64,000 nucleotides of DNA from contig NZ_PHHD01000001.1 in the NCBI RefSeq assembly GCF_002813445.1, positions 992,001 to 1,056,000 of the forward strand, in the 5' to 3' direction. Each line of letters starts with the position of its first letter. Position 1 is the first letter of the stretch. The position numbers and the translations under genes are program-made. Of the stretch, positions 18,374 to 26,875 are shown one piece after another. The stretch is from Pseudomonas tolaasii NCPPB 2192. GTDB lineage: Bacteria > Pseudomonadota > Gammaproteobacteria > Pseudomonadales > Pseudomonadaceae. The notes under the pieces are model-generated. The model had not been told where the DNA came from and made no database searches. It saw only the letters and a program-made list of their open reading frames with translations.

Positions 18374-20254
18374 ATGTCCTTTGCTTCCCTCGGTCTCTCC
18401 GAGGCTTTAGTCCGCGCCATCGAGGCAGCGGGCTATACCGAGCCTACTCCGGTGCAACAGCGGGCCATTCCCGCCGTGTTGCAAGGTCGCGACCTGATGG
18501 TTGCGGCTCAGACAGGTACTGGTAAAACCGGCGGCTTCGCCCTCCCGATCCTGGAGCGGTTGTTCCCCAACGGTCACCCGGACAAATCCCAGCGTCACGG
18601 CCCGCGCCAACCGCGCGTACTGGTCCTGACCCCTACCCGCGAACTCGCCGCGCAAGTGCATGACAGCTTCAAGCTGTATGCCCGCGACCTGAAGTTCGTC
18701 AGCGCCTGCATCTTCGGCGGCGTCGGCATGAACCCGCAGGTTCAGGCCATGTCCCGTGGTGTGGACGTGCTGGTAGCGTGCCCGGGGCGTTTGCTCGACC
18801 TGTGCGGCCAAGGCAGCGTCGACCTGTCCCACGTGGAAATCCTCGTGCTGGACGAAGCCGACCGCATGCTCGACATGGGCTTTGTCCATGACGTGAAAAA
18901 GGTCCTCGCCCGCCTGCCGGCCAAACGTCAGAACCTGCTGTTCTCGGCCACGTTCTCCCAGGACATCACGGCCCTGGCCGGCAAACTGCTGCATAACCCG
19001 GAACGCATCGAAGTCACGCCGCCGAACACCACGGTCGAGCGCATCGAGCAACGCGTCTTCCGCCTGGCCGCCAGCCACAAGCGTGCGCTGCTGGCCCACC
19101 TGATCACCGCTGGCGCGTGGGAACAGGTGCTGGTGTTCACCCGCACCAAGCACGGCGCCAACCGCCTGGCCGAGTACCTGGACAAGCACGGCCTCACCGC
19201 CGTCGCCATCCACGGCAACAAGAGCCAGAACGCGCGCACCAAAGCCCTGGCCGACTTCAAGGCCGGCACCGTGCGCATTCTGGTCGCCACCGATATCGCC
19301 GCGCGCGGTCTGGATATCGACCAGTTGCCCCACGTGGTCAACTTCGAGCTGCCGAACGTCGATGAAGACTACGTGCACCGTATCGGCCGTACCGGCCGCG
19401 CCGGTCGTTCGGGTGAAGCCATCTCCCTGGTGGCGCCGGACGAAGAAAAACTGCTGAAAAGCATCGAGCGCATGACCAAGCAGAAAATCGCCGACGGCGA
19501 CCTGATGGGCTTCGATGCCAGCGCCGTGGAGGCTGAAAAGCCGGAAGCGCGTGAACGCCCGGACGTTCGCAACCCACGCAACCCACGCGGTCCGAAGGGC
19601 GATGGCCCGAACGGCGGCGGTGGTGGCGGTGGTCGTCGCGACAAGGGCAAAGACAAGGGCGGCAAGGAAAAGGCGCCAACCAACGGCCGTGGCGAACGCC
19701 CGGCCCGCGAGCAAAAACCTCGTGAAGGCACGCCGGCCCGCGAACAGCGCCAACCGAGCCAGCCGCCGCGCGCGGCCGCCGACCGTGCGCCGGACGAGTT
19801 CCTGGACGACGATATCGACAACTTCGGCAACCGTGTCGACTACGTGCCCCAAGCCAAACCGGCCCAGGGCCGTGGTCGCCGCCCAGGTGCTCCGGCACAG
19901 GGCGCTGGCGCAGGTGCTCCAAGCGGCGGCCAACCCCAGGGCGGTCGTCAGAACGGCCCGCGTAACAGCAGCGGCGGCACCACCGGTACGCCACCTGCCA
20001 AGCGCAATGGCCCGCGCAATGGCGCCCCGCGTGACGGTCAGGCGCGTCGCGAAGACTCGCGCAACCGCCGCCCGAACCGTGACGACCAGCAACGCTCGTC
20101 CGAACCGGCCGTACAGAACCCGCGTGGCGGCCCGGCGCCGAAGATCATCCACAAGGAGTCGAAAGCCGACCGCTTCCCGACACCCGAGCAGTTGGACCAA
20201 CTGCCAGGCCGTCCTCGTGGTGAGAAACCGGCGCTGCTGACCCGCAACCGCTGA
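18374..20254 (+). CDS. rhlE: DEAD-box ATP-dependent RNA helicase RhlE-type
   Basis: A 626-residue RNA helicase for RNA remodelling, ribosome assembly or mRNA decay. The core (about 1-390) has the Q motif PTPVQQRAIP, Walker A AQTGTGKT (Lys51), PTRELA, DEAD in VLDEADRMLDMGF, SAT (FSATFS), and HRIGRTGRAGR. The tail from about 395 is low-complexity, basic, and rich in Gly, Arg, Pro and Asn (GGGGGGGRRDKGKDKGGKE), typical of RhlE tails that bind RNA. The start ATG at 18374 lies just upstream of the Q-motif region. A bidirectional terminator follows. Confidence 0.94.
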   Translation: MSFASLGLSEALVRAIEAAGYTEPTPVQQRAIPAVLQGRDLMVAAQTGTGKTGGFALPILERLFPNGHPDKSQRHGPRQPRVLVLTPTRELAAQVHDSFKLYARDLKFVSACIFGGVGMNPQVQAMSRGVDVLVACPGRLLDLCGQGSVDLSHVEILVLDEADRMLDMGFVHDVKKVLARLPAKRQNLLFSATFSQDITALAGKLLHNPERIEVTPPNTTVERIEQRVFRLAASHKRALLAHLITAGAWEQVLVFTRTKHGANRLAEYLDKHGLTAVAIHGNKSQNARTKALADFKAGTVRILVATDIAARGLDIDQLPHVVNFELPNVDEDYVHRIGRTGRAGRSGEAISLVAPDEEKLLKSIERMTKQKIADGDLMGFDASAVEAEKPEARERPDVRNPRNPRGPKGDGPNGGGGGGGRRDKGKDKGGKEKAPTNGRGERPAREQKPREGTPAREQRQPSQPPRAAADRAPDEFLDDDIDNFGNRVDYVPQAKPAQGRGRRPGAPAQGAGAGAPSGGQPQGGRQNGPRNSSGGTTGTPPAKRNGPRNGAPRDGQARREDSRNRRPNRDDQQRSSEPAVQNPRGGPAPKIIHKESKADRFPTPEQLDQLPGRPRGEKPALLTRNR

Positions 20255-20267
20255 GTGTTGATGCTGT

Positions 20268-20300
20268 AAAAAAACGCCCCGATTATTCGGGGCGTTTTTG
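20268..20300. terminator. Bidirectional intrinsic terminator between rhlE and NTF2-like gene
   Basis: A 13-bp perfect stem (AAAAACGCCCCGA/TCGGGGCGTTTTT) around TTAT, with A and T runs on both sides. It can end transcription of both convergent genes. Confidence 0.9.
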
Positions 20301-20314
20301 TATCCGTAGTTGAA

Positions 20315-20713
20315 TCATCGTTCGGAAATTTCACCGGCCTTGTGAAAGAGTTTGGCAAAGATCATCCAGCGGCCTTCAACTTTCATCAGGTTTAAATAAT
20401 CGACCATGACGTTATTGAATAAACGTAGACGCACTTTGGCGATGGCCATTTGCGGCGACATCACATCAATCAGCAGCACTTCGTCCAGTTGTGGAAACCC
20501 GCTTTCCTGCGGCGACTGACGCCCTTCGACCATGGTTCGGTACTCGTCAAACGGTCGAACCACCACATCGGCATTCTGTGCGCTGTAAAGCATGCAGCCA
20601 CGGTGAAACACCTGGTCAAACGCCTTTAAATCCTGAGTTTGCAAAACACTGAAGTAATCTTTCAAAAACGCCTGGATTTCATCAATCACGGTTCGCCGCT
20701 CCACAATGTTCAA
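20315..20713 (-). CDS. NTF2-like fold protein of unknown function
   Basis: A 132-residue cytoplasmic protein matching the nuclear transport factor 2-like/lumazine-binding-like superfamily: an N-terminal helix pair (IDEIQAFLKDYFSVLQTQDLKAFDQVFH) followed by curved beta strands ending in DYLNLMKVEGRWMIFAKLFHK. Members are often small enzymes or ligand-binding proteins. It is divergent from a LysR regulator gene, which may control it. The start is uncertain: the TTG at 20713 has a weak site, while a GTG at 20689 has GGAG upstream. Confidence 0.7.
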   Translation of the reverse strand: MNIVERRTVIDEIQAFLKDYFSVLQTQDLKAFDQVFHRGCMLYSAQNADVVVRPFDEYRTMVEGRQSPQESGFPQLDEVLLIDVMSPQMAIAKVRLRLFNNVMVDYLNLMKVEGRWMIFAKLFHKAGEISER

Positions 20714-20816
20714 CTCAACGTTATTTGAGTAAATAACTCGTCGCTCATTATCGGTAGCCCGTTTAATTGGCGTATAGCGGCTATTATTAGGCTTTTCCGT
20801 GAAAGGAATTCACCTA

Positions 20817-21701
20817 TTGAAACTTCCTCCGCTTGCGGCACTCCGCGCCTTCGAAGCCCTGGCGCGGCTGGGCAAGGTGAACCTGGCGGCGCTTGAACTG
20901 CATGTCACTCACAGTGCCGTCAGCCATCAGATTCGCTCTCTTGAAGAGTATTTGGACATTGCGCTGGTGACGCGTCACAAGCGCACGTTGCTGCTGACGG
21001 AGGAAGGCCGGGTTTATGCCTATCAAATCCGGCAGGCACTGGGCGAAATTGCAGGGGTTACGGAGAAACTGGTGGCCAAAGCAAGGCACCCGCAGTTGAC
21101 GCTTTCGGTGCTGCCCTCCTACGCCATGTATTGGTTACTCCCGCGCCTGCAAGGTTTCATGAGTGCCCACCCCGGGTTTCGGTTGAAACTGGAATCGAGC
21201 ATGGAGTTCGCCAGCTTCGAGCAAGGCCTGATTGATTGCGCGATTCGTTTCGGCCATGGCCAGTGGGCTGACGTACAGTGCGAACCGCTGATGGCGGACA
21301 CCCTCATCGTGGTTGCAGCTCCCCACTTCAACGCAGGCGTGCTGCCGGATACGGCGCATGACATCCTCCATCAGCCACTGCTGCACGCCAGTGAAAGCTG
21401 GCCCGTCTGGCTCAGCGCAGCCGGCGTGGAAGGCCAGCGCCCGCAGGCCTCGCTGGAATTCACCGACTCGACGCAGCTGCTCGAAGCTGTGAGGCTGGGA
21501 TACGGTATCGCGCTGACTCGCCGATCCATCGCCCACTCGCTGATTCACCGCGGCGACTTGGTCAAACTGACCGATATCGAACCGGCGCACTCCTCCCGTT
21601 ACTACCTGGTCTGGCCCGCCGGCAGTCAACGTTCGGCACAACTGAACGCCCTGCAGCAATGGCTCAAAGACGAGGCCGAAGCGTTTCAAGCCAGCCTGTA
21701 G
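20817..21701 (+). CDS. LysR-family regulator, GcvA-like subgroup
   Basis: A transcription factor of about 295 residues. The N-terminal winged helix begins KLPPLAALRAFEALARLGKVNLAALELHVTHSAVSHQIRSLEE, the pattern of the GcvA/AmpR subgroup. A type 2 periplasmic-binding fold occupies residues about 95-290. The likely start is a TTG at 20817 with AAAGGA about 9 nt upstream; a GTG at 20799 is the alternative. Target genes are unknown; the divergent NTF2-like gene is the obvious candidate. Confidence 0.85.
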   Translation: MKLPPLAALRAFEALARLGKVNLAALELHVTHSAVSHQIRSLEEYLDIALVTRHKRTLLLTEEGRVYAYQIRQALGEIAGVTEKLVAKARHPQLTLSVLPSYAMYWLLPRLQGFMSAHPGFRLKLESSMEFASFEQGLIDCAIRFGHGQWADVQCEPLMADTLIVVAAPHFNAGVLPDTAHDILHQPLLHASESWPVWLSAAGVEGQRPQASLEFTDSTQLLEAVRLGYGIALTRRSIAHSLIHRGDLVKLTDIEPAHSSRYYLVWPAGSQRSAQLNALQQWLKDEAEAFQASL

Positions 21702-21724
21702 CACAGTGACCGTACGCCAGACAG

Positions 21725-21750
21725 CAAAACGCCGACCCGGGGGTCGGCGC
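21725..21750 (-). terminator. Intrinsic terminator of cytochrome b561-yceI
   Basis: GCCGACCC and GGGTCGGC pair around a 2-nt centre, followed by a short T run on the minus strand, just past the yceI stop. It may also end the convergent LysR transcript. Confidence 0.7.
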
Positions 21751-21769
21751 TTCATTACAGCGGCGAAAA

Positions 21770-22348
21770 TTACTTCGCTTTGACGCCTTCCAGCGAGATG
21801 TCCAGGTCAACCGTCTGGGACGTCGGGCCCGGGCCTTTGATGCCGAAGTCGTTCAGCTGCAGGGTGGTGGTAGCGTTGAAGCCGGCACGCTCGCCGCCCC
21901 ACGGGTCTTTGCCTTCGCCGTTGAAGGTGGCCTTGAAGGTCACAGGCTTGGTCACACCGTGGAAGGTCAGGTCGCCGGTCACGTCAGCCGTTTTGGCGCC
22001 GGTGGATTTAACCGAGGTGGAGACGAACTTGGCGTCGGCAAACTTGGCCACGTCCAGGAAGTCTTTGCTGGCCACGTGCTTGTCACGTTCTGCGTGGTTG
22101 GACCACAGGCTGGCGGTTTTCACGTCGACGGAAATCTTGCTGTCTTCAGGCTTGGCCGAATCCCAGCTGAAAGTACCGTCCCAGTCCTTGAAGGTACCGT
22201 GAACGTAGCTGTAGCCCAGGTGGCTGATTTTCCAGTCGATGAAGGCGTGCTGGCCTTCCTTGTCGATCTTGTAGTCAGCGGCCATCGCGGTGCCTGCGGA
22301 CAGCAGGGCGGAACCGATAGCCAGAGCGGCGAGAGTCTTTTTCAACAT
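21770..22348 (-). CDS. YceI family periplasmic protein
   Basis: A 192-residue secreted lipocalin-like protein that binds polyprenoid or amphiphilic ligands in known members. The signal peptide is MLKKTLAALAIGSALLSAGTAMA. The mature part shows the YceI pattern DKEGQHAFIDWKISHLGYSYVHGTFKDWDGTF and ends with LNDFGIKGPGPTSQTVDLDISLEG. The start at 22348 has AAGGAAT upstream. It lies 32 nt after the cytochrome b561 gene, as in many proteobacteria, pointing to a shared redox or quinone-related job. Confidence 0.93.
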   Translation of the reverse strand: MLKKTLAALAIGSALLSAGTAMAADYKIDKEGQHAFIDWKISHLGYSYVHGTFKDWDGTFSWDSAKPEDSKISVDVKTASLWSNHAERDKHVASKDFLDVAKFADAKFVSTSVKSTGAKTADVTGDLTFHGVTKPVTFKATFNGEGKDPWGGERAGFNATTTLQLNDFGIKGPGPTSQTVDLDISLEGVKAK

Positions 22349-22380
22349 GCTTTCTATTCCTTGTGAGTCGAGGTTGAACA

Positions 22381-22932
22381 TCAGGCTTTGCGCCCCAGCA
22401 TTCGCGTCAGGGTCGCGTCACGATCGATAAAGTGGTGTTTCAACGCAGCCACGCCGTGCAAGCCGGCGAAGACCACCAGTACCCAGGCGAGGTACAAATG
22501 CACCAGGCCGGCGTTGTCTGCCTGATCCGGTAGACCGGAAATCACAGCAGGAATCTCAAACAGGCCAAACACCGAAATACCGACACCGTCTGCGGTGGAA
22601 ATCAGGTACCCGGCAATCATCACGGCAAACAGCGCCAGATAAAGGAAAGCGTGGCCAAATGCAGCGCCAATACGGGTCAAACGACTGTAGCTGGCCAGCG
22701 GTGGAGGTGGCGGGCTGACCAGGCGCCAGACAATGCGCACCAGCATGACGGCGAACAGCGTGATGCCGATGCTCCTGTGCAGGTCGGGCGCGTCTTTGCG
22801 CCAGGCGTCGTAGTAGTCGAGACCGACCATCCACAGGCCCAGCGCGAACAAACCAAACACCACCAGGGCAACGCCCCAGTGCAAAACCATGCTGACCCAA
22901 CCATAGCGGGCCTTTGAATTACGTAGCTGCAT
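22381..22932 (-). CDS. Cytochrome b561 (CybB family)
   Basis: A 183-residue inner-membrane di-haem cytochrome with four helices. Haem-ligating histidines are expected in MVLHWGVALVVF (helix 1), DLHRSIGITLF (helix 2) and VHLYLAWVLVVFAGLHGVAALKHHF (helix 4). Such proteins pass electrons between quinol and acceptors such as superoxide. The ATG at 22932 is preferred over a TTG two codons earlier. It is the first gene of a two-gene unit with yceI; a perfect palindrome lies 54 nt upstream. Confidence 0.9.
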   Translation of the reverse strand: MQLRNSKARYGWVSMVLHWGVALVVFGLFALGLWMVGLDYYDAWRKDAPDLHRSIGITLFAVMLVRIVWRLVSPPPPPLASYSRLTRIGAAFGHAFLYLALFAVMIAGYLISTADGVGISVFGLFEIPAVISGLPDQADNAGLVHLYLAWVLVVFAGLHGVAALKHHFIDRDATLTRMLGRKA

Positions 22933-22985
22933 GTCCAAAATCCCGTAAGAGCCGTGCCCAAGACTAGCGATTTACCTATCGAATT

Positions 22986-23004
22986 AAAGCGAAAATTTCG
23001 CTTT
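22986..23004. promoter_or_regulatory. Perfect palindrome upstream of cytochrome b561
   Basis: AAAGCGAAA and TTTCGCTTT flank a single A. It lies in an AT-rich stretch of the 282-nt space between the divergent cytochrome b561 and bioA genes, nearer to the former. It is a candidate operator; the regulator is unknown. Confidence 0.5.
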
Positions 23005-23214
23005 GAAATATCGAGAAATACGATCTTGAGAGTAGGCACAGTACGTTAACAATCGATTAAGGACTATTCCCAGGAAACGTGACAGATCGTCCTGCATTTA
23101 CTGCCAATTCATCCTGCAAGGCCGCAATGGGTTGTGGCACGGCCTGGCATTGCATAGGCTTGCGCGATTGTTTCGCCTACGCCGCACGCAGGATCGCTTC
23201 GAGGAGATAAGACG

Positions 23215-24621
23215 ATGGGCTTGAATAACCAGTGGATGCAACGCGACCTCGCGGTGCTCTGGCATCCCTGCACCCAGATGAAAGACCACCAGCAACTGCC
23301 GTTGATCCCGATCAAACGCGGTGAAGGCATCTGGCTGGAAGATTTCGAAGGCAAGCGCTACCTCGACGCCGTCAGTTCCTGGTGGGTCAACGTGTTCGGC
23401 CACGCCAACCCGCGCATCAACCAGCGCATCAAGGACCAGGTCGACCAGTTGGAACACGTGATCCTCGCCGGTTTCAGCCACCAGCCGGTGATCGAGCTGT
23501 CCGAGCGCCTGGTCAAGATGACGCCCGAAGGCCTGACTCGCTGCTTCTACGCCGATAATGGCTCGTCGTGCATCGAAGTCGCGCTGAAAATGAGCTTTCA
23601 TTACTGGCTCAACCGCGGCCTGCCGAACAAAAAGCGCTTTGTTACCCTGACCAACAGCTACCACGGCGAAACTATCGCCGCGATGTCGGTGGGCGATGTG
23701 CCGCTGTTTACCGAGACTTACAAGGCGCTGCTGCTCGACACCATTAAAGTGCCTAGCCCGGACTGCTACCTGCGTCCCGACGGCATGAGCTGGGAAGAAC
23801 ATTCGAGAAACATGTTTCTGGCCATGGAACAGACCCTGGCAGAGAACCATGACACCGTCGCCGCCGTGATCATCGAGCCGTTGATTCAGGGCGCTGGCGG
23901 CATGCGCATGTACCACCCGGTGTACCTCAAGCTGCTGCGCGAAGCCTGCGACCGCTATGGCGTGCACCTGATCCACGACGAAATCGCCGTAGGCTTCGGC
24001 CGCACCGGCAGCATGTTCGCCTGTGAACAGGCCGGCATCCGCCCGGACTTCCTCTGCCTGTCCAAGGCCCTGACTGGCGGCTACCTGCCACTGGCTGCCG
24101 TGGTCACCACCGACGACGTCTACGACGCCTTCTACGACGACTACCCGACCCTGCGCGCCTTCCTGCATTCCCACAGCTACACCGGCAACCCGCTGGCATG
24201 TGCGGCGGCGCTGGCGACGCTGGATATTTTCGAAGAAGACAACGTCATCGAGAACAACAAGGCCCTGGCCCGGCGCATGGCCAGTGCCACCGCACACCTG
24301 GTGGACCACCCCCATGTGTCCGAGGTGCGCCAGACCGGCATGGTGCTGGCCATCGAAATGGTGCAGGACAAAGCCACCAAAACCGCCTACCCGTGGCAGG
24401 AGCGCCGCGGCTTGAAGGTGTTCGAGCATGCCCTCGAACGAGGCGCGCTGTTGCGCCCGCTGGGCAGCGTGGTGTACTTCCTGCCGCCCTATGTGATCAC
24501 GCCGGAGCAGATCGACTTCCTGGCTGAAGTGGCCAGTGAAGGCATCGACATCGCCACCAACAGCAAAGTCAGCGTGGCAGTCCCGAAAAACTTCCACCCC
24601 GACTTCCGCGATCCGGGCTAA
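23215..24621 (+). CDS. bioA: Adenosylmethionine-8-amino-7-oxononanoate aminotransferase
   Basis: PLP enzyme of biotin synthesis that uses SAM as amino donor to make 7,8-diaminopelargonate. The 468-residue class III aminotransferase has the substrate signature LWHPCTQMKDH, the SSWWVNVFGHANP motif, the dimer PLP contact NGSSCIEVALKM, the IHDEIAVGFGRTG segment with the PLP aspartate, and LSKALTGGYLPLAAV with the Schiff-base lysine. The start ATG at 23215 has GGAG upstream. It is not in a bio operon but precedes rsmE, the usual Pseudomonas arrangement. Confidence 0.97.
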   Translation: MGLNNQWMQRDLAVLWHPCTQMKDHQQLPLIPIKRGEGIWLEDFEGKRYLDAVSSWWVNVFGHANPRINQRIKDQVDQLEHVILAGFSHQPVIELSERLVKMTPEGLTRCFYADNGSSCIEVALKMSFHYWLNRGLPNKKRFVTLTNSYHGETIAAMSVGDVPLFTETYKALLLDTIKVPSPDCYLRPDGMSWEEHSRNMFLAMEQTLAENHDTVAAVIIEPLIQGAGGMRMYHPVYLKLLREACDRYGVHLIHDEIAVGFGRTGSMFACEQAGIRPDFLCLSKALTGGYLPLAAVVTTDDVYDAFYDDYPTLRAFLHSHSYTGNPLACAAALATLDIFEEDNVIENNKALARRMASATAHLVDHPHVSEVRQTGMVLAIEMVQDKATKTAYPWQERRGLKVFEHALERGALLRPLGSVVYFLPPYVITPEQIDFLAEVASEGIDIATNSKVSVAVPKNFHPDFRDPG

Positions 24622-24627
24622 ACACAT

Positions 24628-24679
24628 GATCGTTCCCACGCTCTGCGTGGGAATGCAGCCCAAGACGCTCCGCGTCCAC
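24628..24679. repeat. Half copy of the GATCGTTCCCACGC repeat
   Basis: GATCGTTCCCACGCTCTGCG followed by GACGCTCCGCGTCC, matching the left half of the element at 9161. It lies between bioA and rsmE. Confidence 0.8.
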
Positions 24680-24707
24680 TGTGCACACCAATTTCCAGAG
24701 AACAGAA

Positions 24708-25427
24708 ATGAGACTGTCCCGCTTCTTCACCGACACCCCGCTGAGCATCGGCGACCATGAGTTGCCCGAAGCCCAGGCGCACTACATCAGCCGTGTACTG
24801 CGCATGACCGAAGGCGACGCCGTGCAACTGTTCGACGGCTCCGGCCAGGAGTTTCTGGGCAGCTTGCTGGAAGTCGGCAAGAAGCGTGTCACCGTGCAAC
24901 TGACCGAACGCTTTGCCGGGCAAACCGAATCACCGTTGCATATTCACCTCGGCCAGGGCCTGTCCCGGGGCGAGCGCATGGACTGGGCGATTCAGAAAGC
25001 TACCGAGCTTGGGGTCAACGAAATCACCCCGATCTTCAGCGAGCGTTGCGAAGTGCGCCTCAAGGACGAACGCGCCGACAAACGCCTGCTGCATTGGCGC
25101 CAGGTGGCGATCAGCGCCTGCGAGCAATGCGGGCGGTCAACGGTGCCGGTGATACACCCGCCGTTGCTGTTGGCCGACTGGCTCAAGCAAACCGACGCGG
25201 ATTTGAAGCTGGTGCTGCACCCGGTCGCCGAGCCGATGGTGAGCCACGCCAAGCCATCCCGCCTGGCTTTCCTGATCGGCCCCGAAGGCGGGTTGACTGA
25301 CGGCGAAGTCGAAACCGCTCAAGGTGCAGGCTTTCACGCCGCCCGCCTCGGCCCGCGCGTACTGCGCACTGAAACGGCGCCGGTGGTGGCGCTGTCCGTC
25401 GCCCAGCAACTTTGGGGCGACTTCTGA
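24708..25427 (+). CDS. rsmE: 16S rRNA (uracil(1498)-N(3))-methyltransferase
   Basis: SPOUT-class methyltransferase modifying U1498 of 16S rRNA. The 239-residue product has an N-terminal PUA-like part (MRLSRFFTDTPL, ISRVLRMTEGDAVQLFDG) and a C-terminal knot with FLIGPEGGLTDGEVE and LGPRVLRTETAPVVAL, the SAM-binding signature. It uses a start at 24708 shortly after a repeat element. It may be read from the bioA promoter. Confidence 0.96.
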   Translation: MRLSRFFTDTPLSIGDHELPEAQAHYISRVLRMTEGDAVQLFDGSGQEFLGSLLEVGKKRVTVQLTERFAGQTESPLHIHLGQGLSRGERMDWAIQKATELGVNEITPIFSERCEVRLKDERADKRLLHWRQVAISACEQCGRSTVPVIHPPLLLADWLKQTDADLKLVLHPVAEPMVSHAKPSRLAFLIGPEGGLTDGEVETAQGAGFHAARLGPRVLRTETAPVVALSVAQQLWGDF

Positions 25428-25453
25428 CCTGCTGTGCAAACCCAATCAAAACT

Positions 25454-25541
25454 GTGGGAGCTGGCTTGCCTGCGATGAGGACAGATCAGCCACCAAAGAG
25501 GTCGGCTGGCCCACCGTTATCGCAGGCAAGCCAGCTCCCAC
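25454..25541. repeat. REPIN, loop class A
   Basis: A GTGGGAGCTGGCTTGCCTGCGAT REP and its inverted copy around a loop containing GATCAGCCACC and GGTCGGCTGGCCCACC. It lies between the convergent rsmE and PAQR genes. Confidence 0.85.
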
Positions 25542-25544
25542 AGG

Positions 25545-26162
25545 TCACAGCACGTAATGCATGATCGCCACAAAGTGCAGCAGGCTGCCGCCGATCACGA
25601 ACAAGTGCCAGATCCCGTGGGAATGCCGCAGCCGATCTTCCAGGGCGAAGAAGATAATGCCGACGGTGTACAACACCCCGCCCGACGCCAGCCACACAAA
25701 CCCCGCCGTGCCCAGCGCGGCGAGCAGCGGCTTGACCGCCACCAGCACGATCCAGCCCATCACCGCATAAATCACAATGGACAGAATCCGCGCCTCTGAG
25801 CGCGGCTTGATCTCCTGCAAAATGCCGATCACCGCCAGCCCCCAGACGATGCCGAACAGCGTCCAGCCCCAGGGGCCGCGCAGCGTTACCAGGCAAAACG
25901 GCGTGTAGCTGCCGGCAATCAATAGGTAGATTGAAAAGTGATCAACCTTTTGCATGATCTCTTTCCGCCGCCCGCGCACGCTGTGGTACACGGTGGATGC
26001 GCTGTACAGCACCATCAACGTAAAGCCATAAATCGCCACGCTGACAATCTTCCAGGGGCTGCCGTCCAGGCTCGCCACCACCAACATCCACACAGCCCCG
26101 ATGCAGGCCGCAACCGCCCCGAGCAAATGGCTCCAGGCGTTGAATCGTTCCCCGTGATACAT
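25545..26162 (-). CDS. PAQR/hemolysin III family membrane protein (TrhA-like)
   Basis: A 205-residue protein with seven predicted helices. The N-terminus GERFNAWSHLLGAV and the motif SASTVYHS with a conserved Ser/His pair mark the progestin and adipoQ receptor/hemolysin III family. The last helix carries HGIWHLFVIGGSLLHFVAIMHY. Bacterial members such as E. coli TrhA affect membrane energetics and are possible zinc-dependent hydrolases; haemolysis is a historic label. It uses the ATG at 26162. Confidence 0.9.
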   Translation of the reverse strand: MYHGERFNAWSHLLGAVAACIGAVWMLVVASLDGSPWKIVSVAIYGFTLMVLYSASTVYHSVRGRRKEIMQKVDHFSIYLLIAGSYTPFCLVTLRGPWGWTLFGIVWGLAVIGILQEIKPRSEARILSIVIYAVMGWIVLVAVKPLLAALGTAGFVWLASGGVLYTVGIIFFALEDRLRHSHGIWHLFVIGGSLLHFVAIMHYVL

Positions 26163-26308
26163 GTGTCACTCACCTCGAATAACCGTTATCACCCAAGCAT
26201 TCTGACGCGACTCACTCACCATCAGGTAACACCCTTTCTTCATTTGCCCAAATACACGGGCCCGTAGATCATTCGCTCCCACATAAAAGCACCTCATCGG
26301 TACTCTCC

Positions 26309-26875
26309 ATGCCCGAACTCGAACCTGACCAGCCTCAACCCACTCTGTGGCAGTTGTTTTACAACTTCGCCCTGGTCGGCCTTTTCGGCTTCGGCGGCGT
26401 GATGCCCTGGGCGCGGCAGATGATGGTTGACCGCAGGCAGTGGGTCACCGAGCAAGGCTTCAATGAACTGCTGACCACCGGCCAGTTCTTCCCCGGCCCG
26501 AATATCGGCAACGTCGGCATCATCTTCGGCCGGCGCCTGCATGGCTTGCCAGGTGCGGTTGTGACCGTGTGCGGGCTGTACCTGTTCCCCTCGATCATCA
26601 CCGTACTGGCCGGGTTCGCCTATGCCAAATGGTGGAGCCACGAGGTGGTGCAGCAGATTTTCGGCGCGGTGATGCCGATCGCCACCGGCTTGATGCTCGG
26701 CACCACCCTGCGTTTGCTCAAGGCCATGCCCGGAACGCTCGCCAACTACAGCGCGTTCGTCCTGACCTTCGTGCTGATGGCGGTGTTGGTGCTGCCGCTG
26801 TGGATGGTCTTGCTGATCAGCATCCCCAGCTCCCTGGCCCTGAGCTTTATCGACACGAAGCGGGTGGCCGGCTGA
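26309..26875 (+). CDS. Chromate transporter, short-chain subunit 1
   Basis: A 188-residue membrane protein corresponding to the N-terminal half of ChrA. The diagnostic stretch FGFGGVMPWARQMMVDRRQWVTEQGF is followed by GQFFPGPNIGNVGIIFGRR, the chromate transport signature. The family is associated with chromate efflux. Its stop overlaps the start of the second half gene (TGATG), so the pair should act together as a heterodimer. There is no chrB regulator nearby. Confidence 0.92.
   Translation: MPELEPDQPQPTLWQLFYNFALVGLFGFGGVMPWARQMMVDRRQWVTEQGFNELLTTGQFFPGPNIGNVGIIFGRRLHGLPGAVVTVCGLYLFPSIITVLAGFAYAKWWSHEVVQQIFGAVMPIATGLMLGTTLRLLKAMPGTLANYSAFVLTFVLMAVLVLPLWMVLLISIPSSLALSFIDTKRVAG

Noticed and set aside
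19515..20240. Frames overlapping the RhlE tail (Arg/Ala/Thr-rich)
   Set aside because: They come from the low-complexity GC-rich tail read in other frames.
25324..25557. Short frames running through REPINs and ending in GKPAPT-like sequences
   Set aside because: GKPAPT is the translation of the REP arm itself; such frames recur at each REP and are not genes.
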